Source of the DNA: Simplicispira sedimenti
Lineage (GTDB): Bacteria; Pseudomonadota; Gammaproteobacteria; Burkholderiales; Burkholderiaceae_C
Assembly (NCBI RefSeq): GCF_022760965.1
Contig: NZ_JAKVIJ010000010.1
Location: 62,001 to 126,000 of the forward strand
DNA: 64,000 nucleotides
Reading direction: 5' to 3'
This document shows positions 17,940 through 27,250 of the stretch, piece after piece; the first letter of the stretch is position 1, and each line of letters begins with the position of its first letter. A model generated the notes under the pieces. That model was given only the letters and a program-made list of their open reading frames with translations. It was not told the DNA's origin and searched no databases. The translations under genes were made by a program, and so were the position numbers.

Positions 17940-18953
17940 TCATTCGCGCACCAGCCGGATGCCTACCAGCGTGTAGCGCGTGTCCGGGTCGTTCCAGTTG
18001 CGAAAGCTGCAGCGCGCATAGAAGGGCCAGGTGTGCCAGGAGCCGCCCCGGCGCACGCGCACCGTGCCCTGTGCCGGGCCTTGGGGGTCCTTGCGTGGGG
18101 AGTGGGCGTAGTAATCGTCACCATGCCAGTCAGACACCCATTCCCACACATTGCCCAGCATGTCCTGCACCCCCCAGGCGTTGGGTGCATGGCTGCCCAC
18201 CGGCGCGGTGAAGGCGTGCCCGTCGCTGCCTGTCAGGGCGTGCTGGCTCCAGCGCGGCCAGTAGGGGGCCGCGTCCTGGTCGAACAGGTTGGCGTGCTGC
18301 ACCAGCGTCTGCGGGTCGTCGCCATGGGGGTAGCGGGTGCGGGTGCCGGCCCGGCAGGCGTATTCCCATTCGGCCTCGGTGGGCAGGCGGTAGCGCTGGC
18401 CTTCGGTGCGGCTGAGCCAGGCGGCCAGCGCCTGCGCGTCGTGCCAGGTCACGTTCACCACCGGGTGCTCGTCGGTCTGGGCAAAGCCGGGGTCGCGCCA
18501 GGAGTAGCGCGGCAGGCGGCCCTCGAAAGCATCGCCACGCGCGGTGGTGGCGGGGTCGTAGGTAGGGTTGTAGCCATAGCCCCCGGTGCCATCGGCCACC
18601 GACTGCGGCACATGGCCCGAGGCCTCAATAAAGCGCCGGAACTGCCCCACCGTCACCTCGTGCTGGCCCAGCCAGAAGGCGCGGGTGATGCGCACGTGGT
18701 GCACTGGGGCTTCGTCGCCCAGCTTGGAAAAGCGCTGCGGCTCCAACTGGGGATAGTCGCGCGCCAGACGCTCGGGCGGTTCCGCACTGCCCATCCAGAA
18801 ACTGCCCGCCGGGATGCGCACGAACACCATGCCCAGGGAATTGGTCCAGCGGGTGGGGCTGCGGGCCTCTTTCACCGTGCCGTCGCCAGAAAGTACGTTG
18901 GTGCTGGTCAGCGCAGACACGAAGCACAGCAAGGACCGACGAAGTAAATGCAT
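17940..18953 (-). CDS. Exported SUMF1/FGE-fold protein, probably not a formylglycine generator
   Basis: A 337-residue protein. A signal peptide (about residues 1-22, RRSLLCFVSALTS) precedes a full sulfatase-modifying-factor domain with PAGSFWMGSAEPPER, EVTVGQFRRFIEA, HPVVNVTWHDAQALAAWLSR, LPTEAEWEYACRAGTRTR, GNVWEWVSDW and RVRRGGSW. In true FGE two cysteines follow GGSY; here the segment reads GGSWHTWPFYARCSFRN, so only the second is present. A ligand-binding or other SUMF1-fold role is more likely. No sulfatase is nearby. It is divergent from a CHASE2 cyclase gene across 174 bp. Confidence 0.85.
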   Translation of the reverse strand: MHLLRRSLLCFVSALTSTNVLSGDGTVKEARSPTRWTNSLGMVFVRIPAGSFWMGSAEPPERLARDYPQLEPQRFSKLGDEAPVHHVRITRAFWLGQHEVTVGQFRRFIEASGHVPQSVADGTGGYGYNPTYDPATTARGDAFEGRLPRYSWRDPGFAQTDEHPVVNVTWHDAQALAAWLSRTEGQRYRLPTEAEWEYACRAGTRTRYPHGDDPQTLVQHANLFDQDAAPYWPRWSQHALTGSDGHAFTAPVGSHAPNAWGVQDMLGNVWEWVSDWHGDDYYAHSPRKDPQGPAQGTVRVRRGGSWHTWPFYARCSFRNWNDPDTRYTLVGIRLVRE

Positions 18954-19127
18954 GGCACGGGAAGGAATAGCTTGGGGTAGTCTATGGCGAGCGATCGGCA
19001 GCAGGGGGCCTCGCATTCCCCAGGTGGCGGGGGCTGTTGGTCTGGCGCGAACTCGTCTACAGTCTTGACAGCCTCCCGGTCGCCGGGCCGGGGTACACCG
19101 CGCCGCGCTGCGCAGGAGTGTGTTGGC

Positions 19128-21080
19128 ATGGACGCAGCTTCCCTTGCCTGGCGCCTGTGGGTGCCGCGTGTGCTGGGCAGCCTGGTGCTGCTGGCACTGC
19201 TGTGGGTGTCGCCGCTGTGGGCGCCTTTGCAGCGCCTGGAGCACGACTTGCTCGCCGGCTTCTCGGCGCCTGCCCACCCGCCCGTGGGCGTCGTGGTGGT
19301 CGCCATCGACGAGGCCAGCCTCAGCAGCCTGGGCTTGGCGCCGCCCCTGCCGCGCCACCTGCATGCGCGCATGCTCCAGGCCCTGGCCGGGCAGGGGGTG
19401 GCCGCTGTGGGCTGGGACCTGTTGTTCAGCGCCCCACAGACGCCGCAGGACGATGCCGTGCTGGCACAGGCGTTGCAGGGCAGCCTGCCGGTGGTGCTGG
19501 CCAGCATCGACGTGGACGTGCAAAGCACCCAGTTGCAGCAGTACCGCCAGCGCGTGGAGTCCATCTTTGCTGGCGCCCGCCACGGCAACGTGGCCATGCC
19601 GGTGGACGCAGATGGGGTGGTGCGGCGCCTGCCGGACGCGGACGATGCCTTCTGGCGTGTGCTGGCGCAGGCCGCAGGCCGCAAGGTGCGCGCGCCACCA
19701 CCCGGAGCCTTGCTGCGCCACTACGCCCCCGAGGCGGCCGTGCCCACCGTGCACTACGTCCAGGCGTTGGATGCCGCGCAGGCCCTGCCGCCCGGTGCCT
19801 TGCGCGGGAAGATTGTGCTGGTGGGGCAGGACACGCCTGTTGACGGCGTGGACCGCTTGCGCACCCCGCTGCATGTGCTGGGCGAGGGCACGCAGGCAGG
19901 GGTGCGCCTGCACGCCACGGCGCTGGCCAATGCGCTGGCGGGGGACTGGGTGGTGCCTGCGCCGCCCGCAGGGCCTTGGCTCCAGGCCCTGCTGGTGCTG
20001 CTGGCGCTGGCGTTGCACACCCGCGTTTGGCGAGGACGCAGCGCGGCGCTGTGGAGCCTGGTGCTGGCCGGTGCGGCTGTCCTGGGCAGTGGCGTGGCCT
20101 ACCTGGCGGGCATGTGGTGGACAGCGCTGCCCACCCTGGCCATGCTGGCCCTGCATCTGAACGTGGGCGCTGCCAGCAGCTATTGGCAGGAGCGCCAGGG
20201 CCGCGAAGCGCTGCGCCGCGAATTTGCACAGTACCTGCCCGTGCCGGTGGTCGATCAACTGGTGCATTCCGGCTTTCAGCACACACGCAGCGAACGGCGT
20301 GAACTGAGCCTGCTGTTTGCCGACCTGGCGGGCTTCACACAGGCCAGCGAGGCCATGCCGGTGCAGCAGGTGGCCGATGCGCTGGACGCCTATTTCTCCC
20401 GCATGACCGACTGCGTGCATCGCCATGGCGGAACGCTGGACAAATTCATTGGCGATGCAGTCATGGCGTTCTGGAACGCGCCCCTGCCTGACGCCGCGCA
20501 TGCCCGCAATGCGCTGGCTTGCGCGCTGGACATGCAGACCGCCATGCAGGAGCTGCGCGCGCTGTGGCGGGGAACCCCGTTTGCACAGGTGCAGCTGCGC
20601 ATCGGCCTGCACACGGGAGAGGCGGCCGTGGGCCATCTGGGATCGCAGGCGCGCTTCACCTACACCGCCGTGGGCGATGCGGTCAACACCGCATCCCGGC
20701 TGGAAGGCGCCAATAAGGCCCTGGGAACCCCCATTCTGCTATCGGGTGCGCTGCGCGATGCCGCCCGCGCTGCGGGATGGACGCAGCCCCTGCTGTGGCT
20801 CGACACCGTGCGCCTGGCGGGCCGCAGCGCCGGCATCGATGTGTACACGCCCTGCGACGATGCGGCACTGGCCGACATCGCCCAGGGCTTGCGCCAGGCC
20901 GTGCAGTCGGGACAATGGGCGCAGGCCCAGGAGTGCTGCGCCGCTTGGCGCGCACACGGAGGCCAGGGGGCAGCCCCCTGGCGGGCGCAGGCCGAGCGCT
21001 GGAAGCACAGGCTGCAGGAGGCCGAGCACTCAGGCCAGGGCGGCCAGCCCCTGCCCCCGACGCCGTTGGACAAAGTGTGA
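19128..21080 (+). CDS. CHASE2-domain class III adenylate cyclase
   Basis: A 650-residue membrane receptor cyclase. TM1 (about 8-27) leads into a periplasmic CHASE2 sensor (VGVVVVAIDEASLSSLG, AVGWDLLFSAPQ, GKIVLVGQDTP). Three closely spaced TM helices follow at about 285-345, then a cytoplasmic class III catalytic domain. Metal-binding aspartates are D399 (LFADLAGFT) and D443 (FIGDAVMAFWN). The base-selecting pair, K439 and the Thr in YTAVGDAVNTASRLE, fits ATP, so cAMP is the likely product. The start was chosen for AGGAG upstream; the frame is open further. A FecR-TPR giant protein gene follows 18 bp later. Confidence 0.92.
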   Translation: MDAASLAWRLWVPRVLGSLVLLALLWVSPLWAPLQRLEHDLLAGFSAPAHPPVGVVVVAIDEASLSSLGLAPPLPRHLHARMLQALAGQGVAAVGWDLLFSAPQTPQDDAVLAQALQGSLPVVLASIDVDVQSTQLQQYRQRVESIFAGARHGNVAMPVDADGVVRRLPDADDAFWRVLAQAAGRKVRAPPPGALLRHYAPEAAVPTVHYVQALDAAQALPPGALRGKIVLVGQDTPVDGVDRLRTPLHVLGEGTQAGVRLHATALANALAGDWVVPAPPAGPWLQALLVLLALALHTRVWRGRSAALWSLVLAGAAVLGSGVAYLAGMWWTALPTLAMLALHLNVGAASSYWQERQGREALRREFAQYLPVPVVDQLVHSGFQHTRSERRELSLLFADLAGFTQASEAMPVQQVADALDAYFSRMTDCVHRHGGTLDKFIGDAVMAFWNAPLPDAAHARNALACALDMQTAMQELRALWRGTPFAQVQLRIGLHTGEAAVGHLGSQARFTYTAVGDAVNTASRLEGANKALGTPILLSGALRDAARAAGWTQPLLWLDTVRLAGRSAGIDVYTPCDDAALADIAQGLRQAVQSGQWAQAQECCAAWRAHGGQGAAPWRAQAERWKHRLQEAEHSGQGGQPLPPTPLDKV

Positions 21081-21098
21081 TGTGGAAGGAGTGCCGCC

Positions 21099-24000
21099 AT
21101 GTGGTCAGCGATCCCCTCTTGGAGAGCTCTTTGTGTGCTGGGTGCGGGCTGCTGGGGTGCCGCCCAGGCGGTGGCGCAATGTGCGGGCGCGGCGGGGGAG
21201 CCCGGCGTGCCTGCGGCCCAGGTGGTGGCGCTGTCGGGGCAAGGGCAGACCCGGGCGGGTGAGGCCGCACCCTGGCAGGCCGCAGTGCTGTCGCAACACC
21301 TGGGCGGCGGGGCCGATGTGCGCACCCTGGCCCTGTCGTCCGCTGCGCTGCTGTTGGCAGACCGTACGCAGATCCGCATGGCGGCCCAGGCCCAGGTGCG
21401 CCTGTGCGAGTCCCGTCCTGAGCGCACCTTGCTGGAACTGATGGCTGGACGCCTGTGGGCACGCACCAAGAAGACCCCCGCCAGCCTGCAACTGCGCACC
21501 CCAGCCGCCACTGCCGTGGTGCGCGGGACCGACTGGGATGTGGAGGTGGAACAGGGCGGGCGCACCACGCTCACCGTGCTCTCGGGGCGGGTGGAACTGT
21601 CCAACGAGCAGGGCCGCGTGGAGCTGGGCCCTGCCGAACAAGGCGTGGTGGTGCCGGGCCAGGCGCCCGTCAAGCGCCTGCTGGTGCAGCCGCGCCAGCG
21701 CGTGCAATGGGTGGCGGCCTACCCGGCAGACCCCACGCGCTGGGAGGAGTTCCAGCGCCCCGGCCTCAGCGCGCCGCTGGCCGATGTGCGTGCGCTGGTG
21801 CAGGCAGGGCAATGGGGCCAGGCACGCGAGCGCTTGCTGGCGCTTGCTGCGCAGGGCGAAGGGGGCGCTGCGGTCGCACTCGCCCTGGCCGACCTGGAAT
21901 TGGCCGACGGCCAGGTCGATGCCGCACAGGCGCGCCTGGCGCAGGCCTGGCAGCGTACGCAGGACCCGCGCACGGCTGCGCGCAGGGCAGAACTGCTGCT
22001 GGTGCTGGACCGTGGCGCCGAGGCGCGTGCCTGGATCGATGCCACGCGCCCCACGGCACCGCAGGCGCCAGAGCTGTTGCTGGCAGATGCCGGCTGGCAC
22101 AGGCTCCAGGGCCAAGGCGACGCGGCCCTGGCCTTGTACCGCGAGGCTGTGGGTCGCGCTCAGACTGCGGCCACCCAGGCGGCCGCGCAATGGGGACTGG
22201 GCCGCGCGCTGCAGGAACGCGGCGACCTGCACGCCGCCCGCATGGCCCTGGCGCGAGCGGTGGAGCTGGCGCCCGACAACCCCGCCTACCGGGGTGCCCA
22301 GGCCACTGCCGCCACCGAGGCCCTGCGCCTGCCGCAAGCGCGGGCCGGGTTCGACGCCGCCCTGGCGCTGGCGGGCGACGATTACGTGAGCCTGGCCGGT
22401 GCCGGCCTGTGGGCCCTGCAGCAGGGCGACCCCGAAGGCGCGCGCACCTTGCTGCTCAAGGCGCTGGTGATCGAACCGCGCTACGCCCAGGCCCATGTCT
22501 GGCTTGCGGTGGCCGAACACCGGTTGGGTGGGCAGGCTGCAGCCTTTGATTCCCTGGAGCGCGCGCGGCTGTCCGACCCCAAAGACCCCCTGCCCTGGCA
22601 GGTGGAATCCATCCTGCGCAACGACGGCGGCGAGCCCGAAGCCGCCATCGCTGCCGCGCGCGAGGCCCTGGGTCGCCTGCCCTATCTCAAATCGCTCAAC
22701 CCGCTGGCCAGCGACGCCCAGGGCTCGGCCAACCTGGGCAAAGCTTTGGGCGATTTCGGGCTAGAGCACTGGGCGCGTGCCTACGCGCAGCAGTCGTACT
22801 ACCCACTGTGGGCGGGCAGCCATTTCTTCATGGCCAACCGCTACGAAAGCGACTTCAGCCGCAACTCCGAGCTCATGCAGGGCTACCTGGCCGACCCTCT
22901 GGCCTTTGGCATGGGCGAGCGCCAGGTGCCTGTGCTGCGCACGCTGGGCACCGAAGCCGTGGTGGTGGCCAGCGCCGGGCGCGATGCGCGGCAGACCTCT
23001 TTGGCTGCCGATGGCGTGCTGCGGGGCCTGGGCGCTGCACCCATGCCCATGGCCTGGCTGGTGCGTGCCAATGGGCTGCGCCTGTGGCCGCGCGGCGCTT
23101 CGGGCTCGTACTGGCTGACGGCGCCCATGGTGGATCTGGCCTGGGGGGCGCGGCCGGTGGACCGTCTGGGCCTTTTTGCGGTGCACAACCAAGGCAGCGA
23201 CCGTTCAGGCTATCCCGGCGGGCTGGACCTGGGCACGGCCCGCTTTGACGGCGTGGCCCGTGGCACGTCCACGCGCACCGACCTGGGGGGCTCCTGGCGC
23301 TGGTCTGCCGATGCGCAGACCTGGTTCAAGCTGCACCATGCGCGCAACAGCAATGCCCGCAGCCTGGACCTGGTGGACTGGGGGCCGCAGGATTCGCGTC
23401 TGGTCGATCGTCTGGAAGGCGCGATGCTGCGCCATGTGGTGCAGTGGCCCGGGCAGCGCTGGAGCCTGGGCTGGGAATATGCACGGGCGCAGGCGCGCAA
23501 CGGCCTGTACGACCCAGGCTTGCCCTGGGAGGCGTCCGAGGCCAGCACCCGTGTGGCATTTGACATGCCCTGGGTCGATACCGAATGGCGCCAGGGCGCC
23601 TGGACCTGGCAGGCCGGTGCCTACTGGCCGCACCTGCAGGTGCGCAGCGCCAGCCGCTACTACCGCCAGATCGACGGCGCCGACCTGCTGCCGCCCGCCA
23701 TCACCGAGGCCGGGTACGCCCGCAAGCTGCGGCCCCGCGTGGGCGTGTCGTACCACATGGGGCCGGGCCGGGCACTGCATGCAGCCTACATCGAGAACGT
23801 GCACGCACCCGCCACGCACACCCTGGCGCCAGTCGCCGTGGGCGCGATTGCCGCAGACCACCAGTACCAGCGCATGGGCAGCCTGGCACGCAAACGTGCC
23901 CTGCAATGGGACTGGGAGATCGACCCGCGCACCTTCGCCTGGGCCATGGCCAGCAGCCAGCACATCGTCAACCCCCAGGGGCCGGATGGGCGCGTGCTCA

Positions 24001-24500
24001 TCCCCGGCATGGGCGTGGCAGTGTCTGACCGCGCGGATGTGCTGGCGCCGGTGTCGGCCTCGGGCCAGATTGCGATCGATGCCTACAACGGCAACCCCTT
24101 TTTCGGGCAGGGCAGCCTGCAGCAGATGGGGGTGGCGGTCAACCACGTGTGGGTGCCGCGCCGCAGCGTGCTGGCCAGCTACACCTGGGCCCGTTCGCGC
24201 AACACCGGTGCGGCCTACGCCGGCCTGCCGCTGCCTGGCGTGCCCCGCCACACGGCGGTACTGGCCCATGCCTGGCGCCACGGCGGGCGCGACCTGAGCC
24301 TGGCGTCCCTGGTGTACCGGGGCTCGCGCTTTGCCGACCAGGCGGCCCAGTCGCCGCTGGGGGCAGGCTGGAACCTCAACCTGGTGCTGTTCCGCGAATC
24401 GGCAGACCGCCGCTGGGCCTGGACCGGTACCTTGCAAACGCCGGTGCACGGCACCGTGCGGCCCGCGCTGTGGGTCAGCCTGCGCTACCGTATGGATTAA
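21099..24500 (+). CDS. Giant FecR-TPR protein with a putative outer-membrane barrel
   Basis: A 1133-residue envelope protein. A signal peptide (about 1-27, ending AQAVAQ) is followed by a FecR domain (about 85-175, with TPAATAVVRGTDWDVEVEQG and LSGRVELSN). Ala-rich TPR-like repeats occupy about 225-530. A C-terminal region of about 570 residues is rich in alternating aromatic/hydrophobic strands and ends LWVSLRYRMD, as a beta-barrel would. A transition segment, FFMANRYESDFSRNSELMQGYL, lies between them. FecR domains normally sit in the periplasm and act in surface signalling; none of the known FecI partners is nearby, while the upstream gene is a sensor cyclase. The function is unknown. Confidence 0.75.
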   Translation: MWSAIPSWRALCVLGAGCWGAAQAVAQCAGAAGEPGVPAAQVVALSGQGQTRAGEAAPWQAAVLSQHLGGGADVRTLALSSAALLLADRTQIRMAAQAQVRLCESRPERTLLELMAGRLWARTKKTPASLQLRTPAATAVVRGTDWDVEVEQGGRTTLTVLSGRVELSNEQGRVELGPAEQGVVVPGQAPVKRLLVQPRQRVQWVAAYPADPTRWEEFQRPGLSAPLADVRALVQAGQWGQARERLLALAAQGEGGAAVALALADLELADGQVDAAQARLAQAWQRTQDPRTAARRAELLLVLDRGAEARAWIDATRPTAPQAPELLLADAGWHRLQGQGDAALALYREAVGRAQTAATQAAAQWGLGRALQERGDLHAARMALARAVELAPDNPAYRGAQATAATEALRLPQARAGFDAALALAGDDYVSLAGAGLWALQQGDPEGARTLLLKALVIEPRYAQAHVWLAVAEHRLGGQAAAFDSLERARLSDPKDPLPWQVESILRNDGGEPEAAIAAAREALGRLPYLKSLNPLASDAQGSANLGKALGDFGLEHWARAYAQQSYYPLWAGSHFFMANRYESDFSRNSELMQGYLADPLAFGMGERQVPVLRTLGTEAVVVASAGRDARQTSLAADGVLRGLGAAPMPMAWLVRANGLRLWPRGASGSYWLTAPMVDLAWGARPVDRLGLFAVHNQGSDRSGYPGGLDLGTARFDGVARGTSTRTDLGGSWRWSADAQTWFKLHHARNSNARSLDLVDWGPQDSRLVDRLEGAMLRHVVQWPGQRWSLGWEYARAQARNGLYDPGLPWEASEASTRVAFDMPWVDTEWRQGAWTWQAGAYWPHLQVRSASRYYRQIDGADLLPPAITEAGYARKLRPRVGVSYHMGPGRALHAAYIENVHAPATHTLAPVAVGAIAADHQYQRMGSLARKRALQWDWEIDPRTFAWAMASSQHIVNPQGPDGRVLIPGMGVAVSDRADVLAPVSASGQIAIDAYNGNPFFGQGSLQQMGVAVNHVWVPRRSVLASYTWARSRNTGAAYAGLPLPGVPRHTAVLAHAWRHGGRDLSLASLVYRGSRFADQAAQSPLGAGWNLNLVLFRESADRRWAWTGTLQTPVHGTVRPALWVSLRYRMD

Positions 24501-24563
24501 TGGTGTTTTTGGCCTGCAGCGCTTATGAAATAAGCGTAATGCGCTATCAAAATAATAGCTATT
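24501..24563. repeat. Interspersed palindromic repeat, copy 4
   Basis: It contains CAGCGCTTAT and ATAAGCG around GAA, then GCGCTATCAAAATAATAGC. It fills the convergent gap between the FecR gene and trpS and provides the TAG stop of trpS on the minus strand. The hairpin may act as a two-way transcription barrier. Confidence 0.85.
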
Positions 24564-25860
24564 CCTTGGCCACTGCGGCCTCGGCCAGGGCCTGGAGCGC
24601 GGCCTGTACCTCTGCCTGCGCCGCGCCTTCGGTCAGTGTGCAGCGCTCTGCCAAAGCACCCAGCCCCTCGCGTTGCAGCAACGCGATGGCCTGCCCGGCG
24701 TCCTTGGGGGCGTCGAAGCCGGTGCTTTGCAGCAGCAGGCGACCGTCGGCCGCCACGAGCTTGAAGTAGAACTTGCCGTCCTTTTCGCGGTACTGCTTGA
24801 AGGCGGGCAGTGCGGTCTTGGCGGCCTTCGCGGTCTTGGCGTTGCTGCTGCCCTGGGCCAGGCTGCGCAGGCCCACGGCGGCACGCAGTTCGCGCAGGAA
24901 GGGGGTGGCCATCTCGCGGGCGCGCTGGGCGCCAGCCAGCAGCGTGGCTTCGATGCGGGCAGGGTCCTGGATCAGCGCCTCGTAGCGTTCGCGCAGGGGG
25001 GCCACGATGCCGTCCACATGCTCGAACAACTGCTGTTTGGCATCGCCCCAGGCAATGCCTGCGGCGTAGGCCTGGCGCAGGGCCTCGGTCTGCTCGGGGG
25101 TGGCAAAAGCCTGGTAGATCTGGAACAGGGCCGAGCCTTCGGTGTCCTTGGGTTCGCCCGGCGCGCGCGAGTCGGTCACGATGCCCTGGATGAGCTTGCG
25201 CAACTGCTCCCGGCTGCAGAACAGCGGGATGGTGTTGTCGTAGCTCTTGCTCATCTTGCGGCCGTCCAGGCCGGGCAGGGTGGCCACGTGCTCGTCGATC
25301 ACCGCTTCGGGCAGCACGAAGTGCTCGCCGTAGAGGTGGTTGAAGCTGGCGCCCATGTCGCGCGCCATCTCGATGTGCTGCACCTGGTCGCGCCCCACGG
25401 GCACCTTGTGTGCCTTGAACATCAGGATGTCGGCGCCCATGAGCACGGGGTACATGAACAGGCCCGCGGTCACGCCGTCGTCCGGCTCGCGCCCGGCCGC
25501 CTGGTTCTTGTCCTGCGCTGCCTTGTAGGCGTGGGCGCGGTTGAGCAGGCCTTTGCCGGTCACGCAGGTCAGCAGCCAGGTCAGTTCGGGGATTTCCGGA
25601 ATATCGGACTGGCGGTAGAAAACCACCTTCTCCGGGTCCAGGCCCGCAGCGAGCCAGCTGGCCGCGATCTCCAGCGTGGAGCGCTGGATGCGCACTGGGT
25701 CTTCACACTTGATGAGCGCGTGGTAGTCGGCCAGGAAGTAGAAGCTCTGCACGCCGGGCCGCAGGCTCGCCTGGACCGAGGGGCGAATGGAGCCCACGTA
25801 GTTGCCCAGGTGGGGAGTGCCCGTGGTGGTGATGCCGGTGAGAAAACGCGTGGTGCTCAT
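24559..25860 (-). CDS. trpS: Tryptophanyl-tRNA synthetase with extra C-terminal domain
   Basis: Class I synthetase charging tRNA-Trp. The HIGH-like TGTPHLGNYVG (near residue 12) and KMSKS in DGRKMSKSYDN are both intact, as is the central Trp-binding region (MYPVLMGADILMF). Most bacterial TrpS proteins are about 330-350 residues; this one has 433. The extension contains a segment (YREKDGKFYFKLVAADGRLL, then LQSTGFDAPKDAGQAIA) that resembles DUF1508/YegP-like domains, joined by an Ala/Lys-rich linker. The role of the extra domain is unknown. Confidence 0.95.
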   Translation of the reverse strand: MSTTRFLTGITTTGTPHLGNYVGSIRPSVQASLRPGVQSFYFLADYHALIKCEDPVRIQRSTLEIAASWLAAGLDPEKVVFYRQSDIPEIPELTWLLTCVTGKGLLNRAHAYKAAQDKNQAAGREPDDGVTAGLFMYPVLMGADILMFKAHKVPVGRDQVQHIEMARDMGASFNHLYGEHFVLPEAVIDEHVATLPGLDGRKMSKSYDNTIPLFCSREQLRKLIQGIVTDSRAPGEPKDTEGSALFQIYQAFATPEQTEALRQAYAAGIAWGDAKQQLFEHVDGIVAPLRERYEALIQDPARIEATLLAGAQRAREMATPFLRELRAAVGLRSLAQGSSNAKTAKAAKTALPAFKQYREKDGKFYFKLVAADGRLLLQSTGFDAPKDAGQAIALLQREGLGALAERCTLTEGAAQAEVQAALQALAEAAVAKE

Positions 25861-25896
25861 GGGGACGAAGTCAGCAGGAGGGAGGAAAAAACAGGC

Positions 25897-26565
25897 TCAG
25901 CGCATCAATGCGGTGATGGGGATGAGCAGCAGATTGATGATGCCGTAGCCCAGGTTCATCAGCGGGCGCAGCCACAGGCTGCCTACCACGCCTGCAATCA
26001 CGAGACCCATGACGATGAAGAAGCCCCAGGGTTCGATGCGCGACACCAGGTGCGCTTGCTTCCAGGGCAGCAGCCCCACCAGAATGCGCCCGCCGTCCAG
26101 CGGTGGCAGCGGGAACAGGTTGAACGCCCACATCACCAGGTTGACCAGCACCCCGGCGCGCGCCATTTCAAGGAAGAAGCGCTCGTCGATGTCCAGGCCC
26201 ACGAGAAGCACCAGGAACACGGCCCACAGCACCGCCTGCACAAAGTTGGACGCTGGCCCCGCCAGCGCCACCCACACCATGTGCTGCTTGGGCTTGCGCA
26301 GGTTGCCAAAGTTGACCGGCACTGGCTTGGCGTAACCGAACAGGAAGGCGCCCGAGGTGGCGAAGTACAGCAGCAGCGGCATCAGGATGGTGCCCACGGG
26401 GTCGATGTGCTTGATGGGGTTGAGCGTGATGCGCCCCATCATGTAGGCGGTGTTGTCGCCAAAGTGGCGCGCCGCATAGCCATGGGCCGCCTCGTGCACG
26501 GTGATGGCAAACAGCACCGGAAGGGCGTAGATCAGAACGGTTTGGATGAGATTGGAAGGGTCCAC
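25897..26565 (-). CDS. M50 site-2-type membrane metalloprotease
   Basis: A polytopic membrane protein of 222 residues. HEAAH at 24-28 supplies the zinc ligands and catalytic Glu, and NLFPLPPLDGGRIL (about 146-160) contains the third ligand Asp. About six hydrophobic helices are visible. There is no PDZ domain, so it belongs to the short S2P/YwhC-like group rather than RseP. The start is GTG (MDPSNLIQ), with a GACAAT box 6 nt upstream and no Shine-Dalgarno. It lies between trpS and a YciO gene on the same strand. Confidence 0.92.
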   Translation of the reverse strand: MDPSNLIQTVLIYALPVLFAITVHEAAHGYAARHFGDNTAYMMGRITLNPIKHIDPVGTILMPLLLYFATSGAFLFGYAKPVPVNFGNLRKPKQHMVWVALAGPASNFVQAVLWAVFLVLLVGLDIDERFFLEMARAGVLVNLVMWAFNLFPLPPLDGGRILVGLLPWKQAHLVSRIEPWGFFIVMGLVIAGVVGSLWLRPLMNLGYGIINLLLIPITALMR

Positions 26566-26571
26566 CGCGCG

Positions 26572-26577
26572 ATTGTC
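26572..26577 (-). promoter_or_regulatory. -10-like box (GACAAT) just upstream of the M50 protease gene
   Basis: GACAAT, then CGCGCG, then the GTG start on the minus strand. Candidate leaderless start; no clear -35. Confidence 0.4.
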
Positions 26578-26611
26578 TCAGACGCGCGGGGCCGCCCACG
26601 CCGTGGGGCGA

Positions 26612-27247
26612 TCACAGGCCCAGGGCCTGCAGGCTGCCGCGCCCTTCGCGCACCACCTCGGGCTCGTCGCCCGCGCCCATGGGGGTGAGGTCGATCACCG
26701 TGGTGGGCTCGGACGGGCAGGCCCCCGCATCAACCACGGCAGCCAGCGCATGCTCGAACTGCTCGCGGATGCCGTGGGCGTCGTTCAGCGGCTCGCTCTC
26801 GCCGGGCGGGATCAGCGTGGTGGCCAGCAGCGGCGCGCCATGCAGGGCCAGCAGTTCCTGCAGTGTCTTGTGCTCGGGCACGCGCAGGCCGATGGTCTTG
26901 CGCGAGGGGTGGCTCACGCGGCGCGGCACTTCCTTGGTGGCTTCGAGGATGAAGGTGTAGGCCCCCGGTGTGGCCAGCTTGAGCAGGCGGAACTGCCGGT
27001 TGTCCACGCGCGCGTAGCTGGCCAGCTCCGACAGGTCGCGGCACAGCAGCGTCAGGTGGTGCTTGTCGTCCACCTGCCGGATGCGGCGCAACTGGTCGGC
27101 GGCGTTCTTGTCGTCCAGGTGGCACACCAGCGCGTAGCTCGAATCGGTGGGCACGGCCAGCACGCCGCCCTTGTGCAACAGGGCTGCGGCCTGCTTGAGC
27201 AGGCGCGGCTGTGGATTCTCGGGATGGACTTCGAAATACTGGGCCAT
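26612..27247 (-). CDS. Sua5/YciO/YrdC-family protein
   Basis: A 211-residue protein of the YciO branch. The threonylcarbamoyl-AMP synthase-like core is visible as GGVLAVPTDSSYALVCHLDD, RHL-like DDKHHLTLLCRDLSELA, GAYTFILEATKEVPRR and KTIGLRVPEHK. The YrdC/TsaC branch makes threonylcarbamoyl-AMP for the t6A tRNA modification; the YciO paralogue is less well characterised. It lies 3 bp after the PHP gene, the conserved yciV-yciO neighbourhood. Confidence 0.9.
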   Translation of the reverse strand: MAQYFEVHPENPQPRLLKQAAALLHKGGVLAVPTDSSYALVCHLDDKNAADQLRRIRQVDDKHHLTLLCRDLSELASYARVDNRQFRLLKLATPGAYTFILEATKEVPRRVSHPSRKTIGLRVPEHKTLQELLALHGAPLLATTLIPPGESEPLNDAHGIREQFEHALAAVVDAGACPSEPTTVIDLTPMGAGDEPEVVREGRGSLQALGL

Positions 27248-27250
27248 GGG

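Noticed and set aside
17940..18953. Active formylglycine-generating enzyme
   Set aside because: Only one of the two cysteines expected after GGSW/GGSY is present, and no sulfatase is nearby.
18954..20636. Long upstream extension of the SUMF1-protein frame, antisense to the CHASE2 cyclase
   Set aside because: The extension has no domain, is His/Gln/Arg-rich and overlaps a conserved gene; the signal peptide at the internal ATG marks the true start.
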